Source of the DNA: Pseudoalteromonas phenolica
GTDB taxonomy: Bacteria > Pseudomonadota > Gammaproteobacteria > Enterobacterales > Alteromonadaceae
Direction: 5' to 3'
DNA length: 64,000 bases
NCBI RefSeq assembly: GCF_001444405.1
Contig: NZ_CP013187.1
Span: 3,348,001-3,412,000, forward strand
The translations under genes were made by a program, and so were the position numbers. Position 1 is the first letter of the stretch. The number at the start of each line of letters is the position of its first letter. A model generated the notes under the pieces. The model ran no database searches and was not told where the DNA came from. It saw only the letters and a program-made list of their open reading frames with translations. Shown here piece after piece: positions 1-9,642 of this stretch.

Positions 1-461
1 AAATACGCTAGTTTGATTTTACTGACATCACCATAAACTTCTTGGAGCGTTAAAAAGTCAGCTAACGCCTGACATGGGTGGTATAGGTCACATAAGCTAT
101 TCACTACAGGCACACTCGAAAACTCAGCCAATGTTTGCAATGAACTGTGCGCATTAACACGCGCTACGATGCCATCAGCCCAAGTGGCAATATTGAGGGC
201 AAAATCTTTCACCGACTCACGACCGCCCATCGCGCCGTTTTGTTGATCAAGATAAACCGCATGACCACCTAAACGATTAATACCAATATCGAAAGACACA
301 CGAGTACGTAAGCTCGGCTTTTCAAACAAGGTAACGATAGATTGACCTGCAAGCGCTTGATTAAACTCTTTTGGCTGCTGCTTGATGGTTTGTGCAAGCG
401 ACAATAGTTTTAGCGCTTGAGCTTTATTTAGTTCTAATCCTGTTAAAAAATGAGATGTCAT
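1..461 (-). CDS. argF: Ornithine carbamoyltransferase, 3' part cut by window edge
   Basis: This enzyme joins carbamoyl phosphate and ornithine to make citrulline in arginine biosynthesis, in the cytoplasm. I translated the minus strand from the ATG at 459-461. The product starts MTSHFLTGLELNKAQAL and continues with the carbamoyl-phosphate loop FEKPSLRTRVSFD and the downstream motif LYHPCQALADFLTL, both typical of ArgF from Shewanella-like bacteria (LRTR instead of the E. coli STRTR). Only about 153 residues are present; the C-terminal half lies left of the window. The gene starts 9 bp after the argB stop, so it is the third gene of an argCBF operon. argG and argH probably follow outside the window, which I cannot see. 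Confidence 0.95.
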   Translation of the reverse strand, partial: MTSHFLTGLELNKAQALKLLSLAQTIKQQPKEFNQALAGQSIVTLFEKPSLRTRVSFDIGINRLGGHAVYLDQQNGAMGGRESVKDFALNIATWADGIVARVNAHSSLQTLAEFSSVPVVNSLCDLYHPCQALADFLTLQEVYGDVSKIKLAY

Positions 462-470
462 TGCTATTTC

Positions 471-1250
471 CTAAGGTGTAATTTTTGTACCGACATGGAT
501 GCCTTGAACTAAGGCAATAAGGTTTTCTGGCTTCTGCCAGCTCGATATGTACACCCCGCGTCGTAAGTGTTGTGCAGCGTGCAGGCTGGTCTTTACTTTG
601 ACCTCCATGCCGCCAACAATGACTCCTTCTTCGATGAGAGTAGCAATGTGTTGTTCAGATAGTTGATGTAAAGGCTGCTTATTCGCATCAAGCACTGCTT
701 CTACATCTGTCATATAAATCAGTTCAGCATTTAGTTGCTCGGCAATCGCCGCCGCCGCTTCGTCAGCATTAACGTTATAAAGTTGACCATCAGCGCCGAT
801 ACCAATTGAGCTCACCATAGGTGTTCTGCCTAGCTCTAAAAGTGTTGGTAATATACTTGCCTCACCCTGTTCACATTCACCCACTTGTCCTAATGCTTTG
901 AGTTTTTGTGTGGCAATTAAGCCTGCTTCATATAAGCAGGTGCCCACAGGTTTCAAGCCAGCTTTGATAGCTTGACCACTAAGTTGTTTGTTCGCGGTAC
1001 CTGCCAACGCACCGACTATATAAGGCATTTGTTCTTTTGGACTGATACGTAAACCTTGGTGTTTAGCGGTTGCAAAACCCGCCTCCGACAGCCACTTATC
1101 AACCAAAGCACCGCCGCCGTGTACCACAACAAATTGCTTATCTATTTGTACTTTTATTAACTCTGCTATTGCGGTAAATAATCCCATCGCAGCATCTTCT
1201 GTGTTTAACACCGCACCGCCGACTTTAATAACCCAAGTTTGCATCTTCAT
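471..1250 (-). CDS. argB: Acetylglutamate kinase
   Basis: Phosphorylates N-acetylglutamate with ATP, the second step of arginine biosynthesis, in the cytoplasm. The 259-residue product has the amino-acid-kinase fold signatures: VIKVGGAVL near residue 10, the glycine loop VVHGGGALVDKWL, and a C-terminal GGMEVKVKTSLHA segment. The length matches the 258-residue E. coli enzyme, the type usually not inhibited by arginine; that last point is family knowledge. Its ATG overlaps the argC stop codon by four bases (1247-1250), so the two are translationally coupled, and argF follows after 9 bp. Confidence 0.97.
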   Translation of the reverse strand: MKMQTWVIKVGGAVLNTEDAAMGLFTAIAELIKVQIDKQFVVVHGGGALVDKWLSEAGFATAKHQGLRISPKEQMPYIVGALAGTANKQLSGQAIKAGLKPVGTCLYEAGLIATQKLKALGQVGECEQGEASILPTLLELGRTPMVSSIGIGADGQLYNVNADEAAAAIAEQLNAELIYMTDVEAVLDANKQPLHQLSEQHIATLIEEGVIVGGMEVKVKTSLHAAQHLRRGVYISSWQKPENLIALVQGIHVGTKITP

Positions 1251-2263
1251 GACACTCCTTTTAGGCCAAGTTCAGCAGGTAATAATGCCGCGATGTTCAT
1301 ACACTGCAATGCTTGGCCAGCCGCACCTTTTAACAAATTATCTATGGCAACAACCACTATCAGTTGCTCACCTTGCACTTGCCAACCAATATCAACATAC
1401 GGTTGTTTAGCCACACCTTTAATTGAAGGCATTTGCTTATTGCCTTTTAAACGAATTAACGGCTCGTCGGCGAGCACTTGGAATGCTTCATTAACTTGGT
1501 GCTCACTCACCCCTGGCTTCAATTTCACATAAATGGTTTCAAGAATACCGCGTGCAAAGTTACCTAAGTGCGGGGTGAATAACACTGAATGACCAAGATA
1601 CTGAGAAATTTCAGGCGTATGCCTGTGATTGAATAAACCATAAGGTGCGAGAGACACTTCGCAAAACTGTGTGCCTATATTGGCTTTGCGACCCGCGCCA
1701 GTTACGCCCGATACTGCATTAACAATAATAGTATCGTCAGCAAGTAAATCGGCTTGCTTGAGCGGTTTTAAACCATTTAACGCCGCTGTTGGATAACAAC
1801 CCGCAACAGCAACGAGCTGTGCCTGTGAAATGCCCTTTGCATTCCACTCAGCTAAGCCGTATTCAGCTTGAGCAAGCCAAGTGGGTGATTGGTGAGTAAA
1901 ACCATAGAAGCTGTCGTAATCTTGAGGATTCTTAAGTCTAAATCCACCAGATAAATCAAATACCTTTTTGCCCGTGGCTAAAAACTTAGGTGCGAGTTCA
2001 ACACTGACCTTATGATCTGTGCACAGGCAAACGAAGTCTGCTTTAGCTTCAATATCTGCAAAGGCTTGTTCATTAAGAGGTAAAAGAAGCGTGTCGAGCA
2101 AAGAGGCATGTTCCGGATACAAATCACTCAGGAGCTTTCCTTTGTCTAAACTTTGCTCTGACACAAAACATCCTGCAAGGGAGAAGTTGGGATGTTTGGC
2201 AATTAAACTAGCTAATTCAGCGCCGCTATAGCCGCTAGCGCCAATAATGGTTACATTCAACAT
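1247..2263 (-). CDS. argC: N-acetyl-gamma-glutamyl-phosphate reductase
   Basis: NADPH-dependent reduction of N-acetylglutamyl phosphate to the semialdehyde, third step of arginine synthesis. The 338-residue protein opens with the dinucleotide-binding motif TIIGASGYSGAELA and has the catalytic cysteine in AVAGCYPTAAL about residue 155. Length agrees with the family (about 334). It is the first gene of the argCBF operon, with the promoter region shared with the divergent argE, and its stop overlaps the argB start. The ATG at 2263 fits the Rossmann motif beginning at residue 4. Confidence 0.97.
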   Translation of the reverse strand: MLNVTIIGASGYSGAELASLIAKHPNFSLAGCFVSEQSLDKGKLLSDLYPEHASLLDTLLLPLNEQAFADIEAKADFVCLCTDHKVSVELAPKFLATGKKVFDLSGGFRLKNPQDYDSFYGFTHQSPTWLAQAEYGLAEWNAKGISQAQLVAVAGCYPTAALNGLKPLKQADLLADDTIIVNAVSGVTGAGRKANIGTQFCEVSLAPYGLFNHRHTPEISQYLGHSVLFTPHLGNFARGILETIYVKLKPGVSEHQVNEAFQVLADEPLIRLKGNKQMPSIKGVAKQPYVDIGWQVQGEQLIVVVAIDNLLKGAAGQALQCMNIAALLPAELGLKGVS

Positions 2264-2355
2264 AGTAAAAAATCTCTAAAAATTTGGTTTTGCTTCGTGC
2301 CCTCTGGGCATTATTTAAAAAGTGTTGAATGTATATCGTCGCATCTTAGCCTCTA

Positions 2356-2390
2356 AATATATTTATTCTCATAAAGTGAATTGATATTCA
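2356..2390. promoter_or_regulatory. Tandem ARG boxes (ArgR operators) between argC and argE
   Basis: The divergent argC/argE spacer holds TGAATTGATATTCA at 2377-2390, which matches the ARG-box core TGAAT-N4-ATTCA at all ten defined positions. A weaker copy AATATATTTATTCT lies at 2356-2369, exactly 21 bp away centre to centre, the spacing of paired 18-bp ARG boxes separated by 3 bp. A third near match TGAATAAATATTTT (2425-2438) overlaps the argE ribosome-binding region. The motif and spacing are seen directly; ArgR repression by arginine is inferred from family knowledge. Confidence 0.8.
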
Positions 2391-2446
2391 TACTAAACGC
2401 ATATAAATTATTATGCAAACATTTTGAATAAATATTTTGGATTAAC

Positions 2447-3616
2447 ATGACCGCTCCTGCTTTTATTAATATGTACCAGCAACTTATCGCCGAGCCCTCT
2501 ATTAGCGCGCTAGATCCTCAGCTAAATATGAGTAATTACTCGACAATAGAGTTATTAGCAGCTTGGTGCGAAAACTTAGGTTTTCAGGTCGAGATTACAG
2601 AGCTCGATAGCGCACCGGGTAAATTTAATTTACTGGCAAAACGTGGCGAAGGTGAAGGCGGATTGATGTTGGCAGGGCATACAGACACAGTGCCTTTTGA
2701 TGACAGTCGCTGGAGCTATGATCCGTTCAAACTCAGCGAAGTAGATAACAAGCTATATGGTCTAGGCTCAATTGATATGAAAGGCTTTTTTGCATTTGTG
2801 ATTGAAGCCATTAAGCAATTAGATACACAAGGCGCGAAACAGGCAAAACCTATTATGATCCTCGCCACTGCAGATGAAGAGACCACTATGGCGGGCGCTC
2901 AAGAAGTGGCGAAACATCAGAGTCTAAAACCTGAGTTTTGTGTCATAGGTGAACCGACAGACATGGTGCCTGTATTCACCCATAAAGGACACATGAGTAC
3001 CGCCATTCGAGTAACAGGTAGGTCGGGTCATAGCTCTGATCCTGCCCGCGGTTTAAATGCCATTGAAGTGATGCATAAGATTATTGCAAAGCTGTTGCAA
3101 CTAAAAGACACTTTAAAGAATAAATATTCAATTGAGCATTTTGCAATACCCTACCCCACTCTAAATCTAGGGCATATTCATGGAGGGGATAATGCTAATC
3201 GTATCTGTGGCTGCTGTGAGTTGCACTTAGACATTCGTCCATTACCCGGGCTGAGTATTCAAGAGCTGCAATTATTATTGCTAGAAGCGGTTAAACCCAT
3301 TAATGATGAATACCCAAATAGTGTCGCGGTTATCGACTTACATGACCCTATTCCGGCCTTTACTGGCACAACTGACAGCGCCTTGGTAAAACTCGCCGAA
3401 GCGGTTTCTGGGGAACAAGCCATTGCGGTAAACTACTGCACTGAAGCACCATTTTTACAGCAACTTGGCTGTGAGACTATTGTCATGGGTCCGGGTTCTA
3501 TAGAGCAAGCCCACCAGCCTGATGAGTTTTTAGCAATGGAGAAAATCAAACCTTCGCAAGAGAAGATCACTCAGTTAATTAATGAGTTGTGTTTTAAAAC
3601 TAAAAAAGCCACCTAA
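2447..3616 (+). CDS. argE: Acetylornithine deacetylase (M20 family)
   Basis: Removes the acetyl group from N-acetylornithine to give ornithine; a cytoplasmic metal-dependent amidohydrolase. The 389-residue protein shows the M20 metal site: H78 and D80 in [10 protein letters not shown]110 in GLGSIDMKG, catalytic E144 with E145 in ADEET, E169 in IGEPTD, and a late His in [11 protein letters not shown]. It is divergent from argCBF with ARG boxes between, the usual gammaproteobacterial arrangement. The stop codon sits in the loop of the terminator hairpin. Having ArgE means the linear acetyl pathway is used, unless an ArgA/ArgJ variant exists outside the window. Confidence 0.96.
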   Translation: MTAPAFINMYQQLIAEPSISALDPQLNMSNYSTIELLAAWCENLGFQVEITELDSAPGKFNLLAKRGEGEGGLMLAGHTDTVPFDDSRWSYDPFKLSEVDNKLYGLGSIDMKGFFAFVIEAIKQLDTQGAKQAKPIMILATADEETTMAGAQEVAKHQSLKPEFCVIGEPTDMVPVFTHKGHMSTAIRVTGRSGHSSDPARGLNAIEVMHKIIAKLLQLKDTLKNKYSIEHFAIPYPTLNLGHIHGGDNANRICGCCELHLDIRPLPGLSIQELQLLLLEAVKPINDEYPNSVAVIDLHDPIPAFTGTTDSALVKLAEAVSGEQAIAVNYCTEAPFLQQLGCETIVMGPGSIEQAHQPDEFLAMEKIKPSQEKITQLINELCFKTKKAT

Positions 3617-3626
3617 GGTGGCTTTT
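3604..3626 (+). terminator. argE intrinsic terminator
   Basis: A perfect 10-bp inverted repeat AAAAGCCACC / GGTGGCTTTT with a TAA loop. The loop is the argE stop codon itself, so the hairpin overlaps the last codons. The T-run on the plus strand follows directly. Confidence 0.85.
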
Positions 3627-3642
3627 ATCATCGGATGTTCAA

Positions 3643-3846
3643 TTACATGATGTCACATGGAAGTGTTCTACAAATCTCGATACTTAATGTGTAAGTTGTT
3701 GGTCTATCACACGCGATTGAACCTGTATCAGTGTAGCATCGCGAAGTATTAGCACCACCCGCTACCGCTGGAGTTGCATTTACTGGTAGTGCTTTGTCGT
3801 CTTTTGAAAGGTTTTTTACACTTTTTTTATTTAGTTTAAGTTTCAT
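3643..3846 (-). CDS. RiPP-like (lanthipeptide-like) precursor peptide 1
   Basis: A 67-residue peptide with ribosome-binding site AAGGAAAA upstream of ATG 3846. Residues 1-31 look like a leader: MKLKLNKKSVKNLS, an acidic/basic stretch, then TPAVAGG ending in a double glycine at 30-31. The 36-residue putative core is rich in Ser/Thr with Cys at 37, 46, 59 and 64 and ends CRTLPCDIM. The paralogue at 3948-4136 has almost the same leader and a different core, the pattern of ribosomally made, modified peptides with a GG-type leader; KLNK near the N-terminus resembles class I lanthipeptide leaders. No modification enzyme (LanB, LanC, LanM, YcaO, radical SAM) or peptidase-containing exporter is in the window, so it would have to be processed in trans. 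The product class is inference. Confidence 0.72.
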   Translation of the reverse strand: MKLKLNKKSVKNLSKDDKALPVNATPAVAGGANTSRCYTDTGSIACDRPTTYTLSIEICRTLPCDIM

Positions 3847-3947
3847 TTTATTTTCCTTAAATGAGTAGGCTTGATATCTCTGAATGAGTTATTTACATAA
3901 CATCAGGACCAATGATGAATAGAGTAATTTTCTAAAACTTTCGTTTA

Positions 3948-4136
3948 TTAAGATAAACAGTCGTTTCTGTAGCTCGGCGGTAAAGTAGTAATCGTGATGC
4001 AAGGGTTTGTATGGCAAACCTCAGTTTTTGCAAACACTGGACGGCCACCAGCAATGTGCGGCGTTGCTTCTAAAACAGCTTGTGAGTTATCTAAACTTAA
4101 GTTTTTTACTTTCTTTTTGTTTAACTTCAATTTCAT
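3948..4136 (-). CDS. RiPP-like (lanthipeptide-like) precursor peptide 2
   Basis: A 62-residue peptide. I chose ATG 4136 because AAGGAAA lies just upstream and because it aligns the leader exactly with the paralogue; the frame stays open 17 codons further upstream. The leader MKLKLNKKKVKNLS...ATPHIAGG has the GG at 30-31, the same position as in peptide 1. The 31-residue core has Cys at 41, 46 and 60, with EVCHTNPC matching EICRTLPC of peptide 1 (pattern E-[VI]-C-x-T-x-P-C). Outside that motif the cores are unrelated and differ in length. The gene lies about 100 bp upstream of peptide 1 and downstream of the metalloprotease, all on one strand. A secreted Cys-bridged or lanthionine-bridged product is inferred, not shown. 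Confidence 0.72.
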   Translation of the reverse strand: MKLKLNKKKVKNLSLDNSQAVLEATPHIAGGRPVFAKTEVCHTNPCITITTLPPSYRNDCLS

Positions 4137-4269
4137 AGTGACTTTCCTTATTGAGTGTGACCCAAGGTCACAAAAATAAACTATCAAAAAGGGGACAAGC
4201 TAGCAAGATATTAATTGAATATTTCTCAAGTAAATAAAATGATTATTTAATTGTAAGAAAACGTAACAA

Positions 4270-4293
4270 AAAGAGCGCTTATTTGCGCTCTTT
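4270..4293 (-). terminator. Terminator after the metalloprotease gene
   Basis: Nine-base inverted repeat AAAGAGCGC / GCGCTCTTT around a 6-nt loop, followed on the minus strand by a T-rich stretch. It lies 10 bp past the metalloprotease stop, separating that gene from the two peptide genes. Confidence 0.75.
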
Positions 4294-4303
4294 AGATTGA
4301 AAA

Positions 4304-6730
4304 TTAAATTGGTGAACCGGGCGGCATCTTTAATGCTGCATAGGCTTTTGGCCATTTTCCTGATTCTAAAAACGCTTTTACTTGACGTGCAAGGTCATGT
4401 CTAAATGCCGTGTCTTCACTCACACTGCTAAACAATGATCTTTGGTCAAATTGTTTTGCTACTCGCATCAATTGAAAGCGCAACTGCGCTTGTACTTCTG
4501 GCTCAACTTTATTTGAACTGGCTAACTGGGCTAGTCGTGCTGCTGTTAAAAATTGCACACGCTGAGTCAGCTTTTGTGCCATACCTGATGAACTATCCGC
4601 TTCAAAGACCTTGCTGTATAGTGTATTCATTAGGTCACTCAAACCAAAATGCTGATTATCACGGGCTTTATGCTGCGATAAACGGTTTAAGCGTTCAGCG
4701 TTTAACAGTAGTTTCAAGCTATGGTTTGCCGCCACTTCCGGCAACGCCATGGCATCAAGTGCTAAGCCTGTGCGACCATAAACACTTTCACGGGTTTTAC
4801 GCTCACCGTATGCTTTAGGTGGGATCAACGCTAAGATACTTTCAGGGATCATCAACTGCTCAGCCTCAAGCGTTTTTAGCATCGCCGTTAGTGCTTGTTG
4901 CTGTGTCGCTTTATCTACAATTTTCGCACCTTTAACAGCACGTTCGCTACGTACTTCATAATCGTAATCAATACCTGCGATAAGTTTCACAGCTGACTCA
5001 ACTTGGTAGCGATGGAATAAAAACAGGGGTACTAATTTCTCTTCTAATTGAGACAGAGCAACACCAGTTTTAATGTTATTAATACCGAATGAGTTTAACG
5101 CTTGCTGACGTATATCGAGTACACGCAGTAATTCTGAGGCTGGGTTTTCACCGTTATCCCATAAATGTGCGGTTGGATGAGCACCACCTTGCGGGCGTGC
5201 ATCAGGGTCTGAAATAAACTCTAAACCTTTATTGTGATTTTCAGTGATGATATTGGCAAGCTCAGTTGCTTCGTCTTTACCTCTGAAATCACTATAACCA
5301 TATTTCACCGCTTGAATATCCCAATCGCCCATACCTTTGGCATAGCCTTTAGAAATATCTAGCTGTCCTTGCGTATCGAAGCCAACCAATGGGTGTGGAT
5401 AATCCATTACAGACGCCCTGTTTTTAACAGACGCCGAGAAGTTATGCGCAATACCCAGCGTATGACCTATTTCGTGGGCACTTAGCTGACGAATACGATC
5501 AAGGGCCATATTCTGTAAATGTGCGTTTACTTCATCACCTTTCACAAAAGGCGCTGCTAGCGCTTCTGCAATTAGGATATCTTGTCGAACTCGCAATGAG
5601 CCTAATGTGACATGGCCTTTGATGATCTCACCCGTACGCGGGTCAATAATCGAAGAACCATACGACCAACCACGTGTTGCTCTGTGCACCCATTGGATCA
5701 CGTTATAGCGAACATCCATAGGATCAGCATGCTCTGGTAAAATTTTCACTTGGAAGCCATTGCTATAGCCGGCTGCTTCAAACGCTTGCTCCCACCAGCG
5801 TGCACCATCTAATAATGCAGTTCTAACTGGCTCAGGAACACCTGGGTCAAGGTAATACACAATCGGCTCAACCGCTTCGCTTTGCGCTGCCGTCGGATCT
5901 TTTTTAGCTAAACGATGACGAGGAATATAACGCACCAGCATAGATTCGTTCAGCGGAGCCGAGTAATCCTTGTGCTCAATGCTCCAATATCCAGATTGCG
6001 CATGGAATTGGCGAGGCTGATACTCGTCATCAGGTAATTTAATTAAAGAGTGATGCTGGTGAACTGTCACTGCATATGGATCTGCACTGACTTGACGAAC
6101 ATATTCGCCCGGCTTGCTGCCTTTAAACGTTAAGACGGCTTCAAGCTCAGTGTTATCTACAAATGCTTTTGAGCGAGGCATAAATACCGCACTGCGCGAA
6201 CTATCTAAATTAAAGCTACCCTGTTTACGATTTGCTAGTGTGCGACTCACACCATGCACATCTGCTAACAGATAAGGCGTGTAATCAATCAAGACGCTGT
6301 CATTGTCTTCAGCAACAACTTTAAAGCCTTGCAAAATACTTGACGCAAACGCCTCATTGATACTTTGCTTTTCAGCGGAGTTATTCGAGCTCGCACGATA
6401 ATAAGTGTTTAAGGCGCGAAGCATGATTTTGTCGCCAAAGCGCTCGAATTGCGCGATATGGGTACCGCCTAGTTGACCTCTATCTAGGCCGATATCATTC
6501 GAACCTACCCCGTACGGCAAACTAAATTGTAGTAAAAATGGCTGCTTGAACTTATCAACATCAAGGTAAATTTTGCCGCTTTGCGTGTCGGCATAAAAGG
6601 AGTAATGACCCGGAAAATGATTAAACTTTTCAGTAAACTCATCAATAGACTTAATTGCGGCGTGCGCTTGGGTTATCATAGTGCCCAGCAAAGCTGAGAA
6701 TATGACAGGTAAAAATCCAATTTTTCGCAT
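4304..6730 (-). CDS. Secreted zinc-dependent metalloprotease (met-zincin, DUF4953/5117/5118 type)
   Basis: An 808-residue exported protein: signal peptide MRKIGFLPVIFSALLG...QAHA (about 1-24), a large N-terminal beta-rich region, then the zinc site HEIGHTLGIAH with zinc ligands H419, H423 and H429 and catalytic E420. A methionine-turn candidate VMDYP follows about 12 residues later, as in metzincins. This arrangement matches the bacterial family annotated as zinc-dependent metalloprotease with DUF5117/DUF5118 and DUF4953 domains. It probably acts in the periplasm or outside the cell on protein; substrate unknown. Its own terminator separates it from the RiPP-like genes, and a link to their processing is only a possibility. 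It is divergent from fbp, with a dispersed repeat between. Confidence 0.85.
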   Translation of the reverse strand: MRKIGFLPVIFSALLGTMITQAHAAIKSIDEFTEKFNHFPGHYSFYADTQSGKIYLDVDKFKQPFLLQFSLPYGVGSNDIGLDRGQLGGTHIAQFERFGDKIMLRALNTYYRASSNNSAEKQSINEAFASSILQGFKVVAEDNDSVLIDYTPYLLADVHGVSRTLANRKQGSFNLDSSRSAVFMPRSKAFVDNTELEAVLTFKGSKPGEYVRQVSADPYAVTVHQHHSLIKLPDDEYQPRQFHAQSGYWSIEHKDYSAPLNESMLVRYIPRHRLAKKDPTAAQSEAVEPIVYYLDPGVPEPVRTALLDGARWWEQAFEAAGYSNGFQVKILPEHADPMDVRYNVIQWVHRATRGWSYGSSIIDPRTGEIIKGHVTLGSLRVRQDILIAEALAAPFVKGDEVNAHLQNMALDRIRQLSAHEIGHTLGIAHNFSASVKNRASVMDYPHPLVGFDTQGQLDISKGYAKGMGDWDIQAVKYGYSDFRGKDEATELANIITENHNKGLEFISDPDARPQGGAHPTAHLWDNGENPASELLRVLDIRQQALNSFGINNIKTGVALSQLEEKLVPLFLFHRYQVESAVKLIAGIDYDYEVRSERAVKGAKIVDKATQQQALTAMLKTLEAEQLMIPESILALIPPKAYGERKTRESVYGRTGLALDAMALPEVAANHSLKLLLNAERLNRLSQHKARDNQHFGLSDLMNTLYSKVFEADSSSGMAQKLTQRVQFLTAARLAQLASSNKVEPEVQAQLRFQLMRVAKQFDQRSLFSSVSEDTAFRHDLARQVKAFLESGKWPKAYAALKMPPGSPI

Positions 6731-6768
6731 AATCTTATCTTTGTTATTAGAGGTTTTAAGTGGTTGCT

Positions 6769-6929
6769 ATACCAATTGCATTGAAGCAATGAGCAATTAT
6801 TGCGTCGAAAAATAGCACTGTAGCAAGGCAAAAATTACGACATATAGTTGTTCTATATAAGAAATTTTTAACGAAGTTACAGAGTTATTTAGCTCGCTAG
6901 AATGTTCATGCATTTAATAAAATTGGTAT
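6769..6929. repeat. Dispersed MITE-like element, copy A (~161 bp)
   Basis: The gap between the metalloprotease and fbp holds a segment bounded by ATACCAAT (6769-6776) and ATTGGTAT (6922-6929), an 8-bp terminal inverted repeat. Its interior is recognisably similar to the reverse complement of 28740-28899: both have a GCAAGG or GCGAGAC segment, then TTGTTCTA, then AACGAAG. No coding frame is apparent. A TATAAT-like -10 hexamer at 6941-6946 lies just outside the element on the fbp side. Dispersed non-autonomous element is inference from these two copies. Confidence 0.65.
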
Positions 6930-7052
6930 AAACATTACAGTATAATTTATCCAATCTGTTTAACAGCTATTTAAGACAAAATTCAGCGCGGCACGCAGCC
7001 CCCTCTCACACTATACTTGGCTGCGACCATAACGTTATCAGGACTATTTACT

Positions 7053-8021
7053 ATGCGTAGACTTCCTCCGGTGTTAATTGAAGACGGTTGTTCTAGAGAG
7101 TTAGTTTCATTGATCCGCACTATCCTTGCGGCTTGTAAAGAAATTTCATTCCGTGTTGGCCAAGGCGCACTTTCTGGCGTATTAGGTTCAACATTAGACG
7201 AAAACATTCAAGGTGAAACTCAGAAGAAGCTTGATGTGCTGTCTAACCAGCTTTTAAAAGACATCTTATTAGAGTCTGGCTATGTAAAAGCGATTGCATC
7301 GGAAGAAGAAGACTACACAGTAGCAGGCAACCCTGACGCAGACTTCATCGTCGCGTTCGACCCACTTGATGGCTCTTCAAACACCGACATCAACTCACTC
7401 GTTGGTACGATTTTCTCAATCATGCAAGCGCCTAAAGATTCAGATCCTGCGGATCCTGCTATCTTCATGCAACCGGGTCACAAGCAAGTTGCAGCGGGTT
7501 ATGTACTATATGGCCCATCAACAACGCTTGCGCTTTCTACAGGTAAAGGCACTCGTATTTTCACGCTTGATAAGACGCATGGCAGCTTCTTATTAACTGA
7601 AGACTTTGCGAAAATTCCAGAAGATACCAAAGAGTTCGCTATTAATGCGTCTAACCAGCGTCACTGGCAACCAGCAATGAAGAACTACATTCAAGATTTG
7701 TTAGCTGGCGATACTGGCCCCCGCGGTAAAAACTTTAACATGCGCTGGATTGCAGCCATGGTTGGTGACGTACACCGTGTATTATGCCGCGGTGGTTTAT
7801 TTACTTACCCTGCAGATACCAAAAACCCAGAAAAACCATACAAACTTCGTTTAATGTACGAAGCAAACCCAATGGCAATGCTAGTAGAGCAAGCGGGCGG
7901 TTTAGCGCACACAGGTGAAGAGCGTATTATGGATATTCAACCAAATGACATCCACCAGCGCGTTGCGGTCATTCTTGGTTCTAAGAACGAAGTTGAAGCG
8001 TGTTTGGCTTATCATAAATAA
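7053..8021 (+). CDS. fbp: Fructose-1,6-bisphosphatase, class I
   Basis: Gluconeogenic hydrolysis of fructose 1,6-bisphosphate to fructose 6-phosphate; cytoplasmic and Mg-dependent. The class I metal site is clear: EEEDYT followed by [13 protein letters not shown], and the substrate region near the end contains [15 protein letters not shown]. The frame is open from TTG 7017, but I chose ATG 7053 (322 residues, [12 protein letters not shown]) because AGGA precedes it and the length matches relatives. It is transcribed alone, with its own terminator downstream. Confidence 0.96.
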   Translation: MRRLPPVLIEDGCSRELVSLIRTILAACKEISFRVGQGALSGVLGSTLDENIQGETQKKLDVLSNQLLKDILLESGYVKAIASEEEDYTVAGNPDADFIVAFDPLDGSSNTDINSLVGTIFSIMQAPKDSDPADPAIFMQPGHKQVAAGYVLYGPSTTLALSTGKGTRIFTLDKTHGSFLLTEDFAKIPEDTKEFAINASNQRHWQPAMKNYIQDLLAGDTGPRGKNFNMRWIAAMVGDVHRVLCRGGLFTYPADTKNPEKPYKLRLMYEANPMAMLVEQAGGLAHTGEERIMDIQPNDIHQRVAVILGSKNEVEACLAYHK

Positions 8022-8045
8022 ACTTGCTTCAAGTTTTACGTATTA

Positions 8046-8071
8046 AAAAAAGCAGCTTCGGCTGCTTTTTT
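8046..8071 (+). terminator. fbp terminator
   Basis: Stem AAAAAAGCAGC / GCTGCTTTTTT with the very stable TTCG tetraloop, 25 bp past the fbp stop. The A and T runs on both sides make it bidirectional, so it can also end the converging small gene at 8092. Confidence 0.92.
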
Positions 8072-8091
8072 ACTTTTGCTTTATAAATTAC

Positions 8092-8784
<693 letters not shown>

Positions 8785-8808
8785 CCCGAACTCTGGTTAA
8801 GCAGTCAC

Positions 8809-9642
8809 TTATACTTCGCCTACTTCTATGGGTAGGTCATGTTCAGCATTGCCCCATTCTGACCATGAGCCATCGTACACAGCTAAATCTTGATAACCAC
8901 ATTCATCAGCTATCATTGCCAAAATACAGGCTGTTATGCCCGAGCCGCAGCTAAACTGAAGAGACTTATCTTCAGCCCCCAAAGCTTTCAATCTTGCATG
9001 TAATTCGGAAATTGGTTTTAAGCATTTGCTTTCATCGAGCACACTCGCATAGTGCATACTCTTACTGTTTGGAATATGACCCGAAATCATTCCGGCTCTA
9101 GGCTCAAGCTCCTCGCCTGTAAAACGTTTATAGCTGCGCGCATCGAGCAATAAGGTATTAGGATCGTCTATGGCATTAAGAACCGCATGCTTATCAATGA
9201 AGCAACCCACTTTTGGATGAGCGACAAAATCACCTATAGCTTTAGCTTGACTGTACTCAGCCTGAGTAGGTAAACCCAATTCAAGCCAACGCACTAAGCC
9301 ACCATCTAGTACGTATACTTCGTCAAAGCCCATACTTTTGAACATCCACCAAGCGCGTGCGGCACTGAAAAGGCCTTTGTCGTCATAAACAATCACTGTA
9401 TCAGTATTATTCACGCCTAGCTGGCGCATTTCTGCCTGAAACTGCTGCGCACCACACATGGTGCTTGAAAGCTTTGCTTCTGGTTCACACAGCGCATCTT
9501 TAATATCAAATCGTTTGGCACCAAGAATAATCGCTTGAGGGCAATATGCTCCTTTTACGCCTGCACTCACTATGCCAGCATCGAAGACATGAACTCTCTT
9601 AATGTTTTCGTTTAACCACTCGCAAGACCTAATGTTTTTCAA
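8809..9642 (-). CDS. sseA: 3-mercaptopyruvate sulfurtransferase (two rhodanese domains)
   Basis: Transfers sulfur from mercaptopyruvate or thiosulfate to thiol acceptors or cyanide. Two rhodanese repeats are visible: the first with VIVYDDKGLFSAARAWWMF, the second with the active-site loop FSCGSGITACILA. CGSGxTA is the mercaptopyruvate type rather than the CRKGVT thiosulfate type. The frame opens at TTG 9684 with no good ribosome-binding site; a second TTG at 9642 has GGAG about 6 bases upstream and gives 277 residues, close to E. coli SseA (281), so I chose it. No ATG is available in this region. Monocistronic. Confidence 0.85.
   Translation of the reverse strand: MKNIRSCEWLNENIKRVHVFDAGIVSAGVKGAYCPQAIILGAKRFDIKDALCEPEAKLSSTMCGAQQFQAEMRQLGVNNTDTVIVYDDKGLFSAARAWWMFKSMGFDEVYVLDGGLVRWLELGLPTQAEYSQAKAIGDFVAHPKVGCFIDKHAVLNAIDDPNTLLLDARSYKRFTGEELEPRAGMISGHIPNSKSMHYASVLDESKCLKPISELHARLKALGAEDKSLQFSCGSGITACILAMIADECGYQDLAVYDGSWSEWGNAEHDLPIEVGEV

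Noticed and set aside
3994..4179. 61-codon plus-strand frame
   Set aside because: It is antisense to RiPP-like peptide 2, whose leader is conserved in the paralogue; a random shadow.
4435..4818. 127-codon open frame on the plus strand
   Set aside because: It lies wholly inside the metalloprotease gene on the other strand, whose signal peptide and zinc motif prove the real frame.
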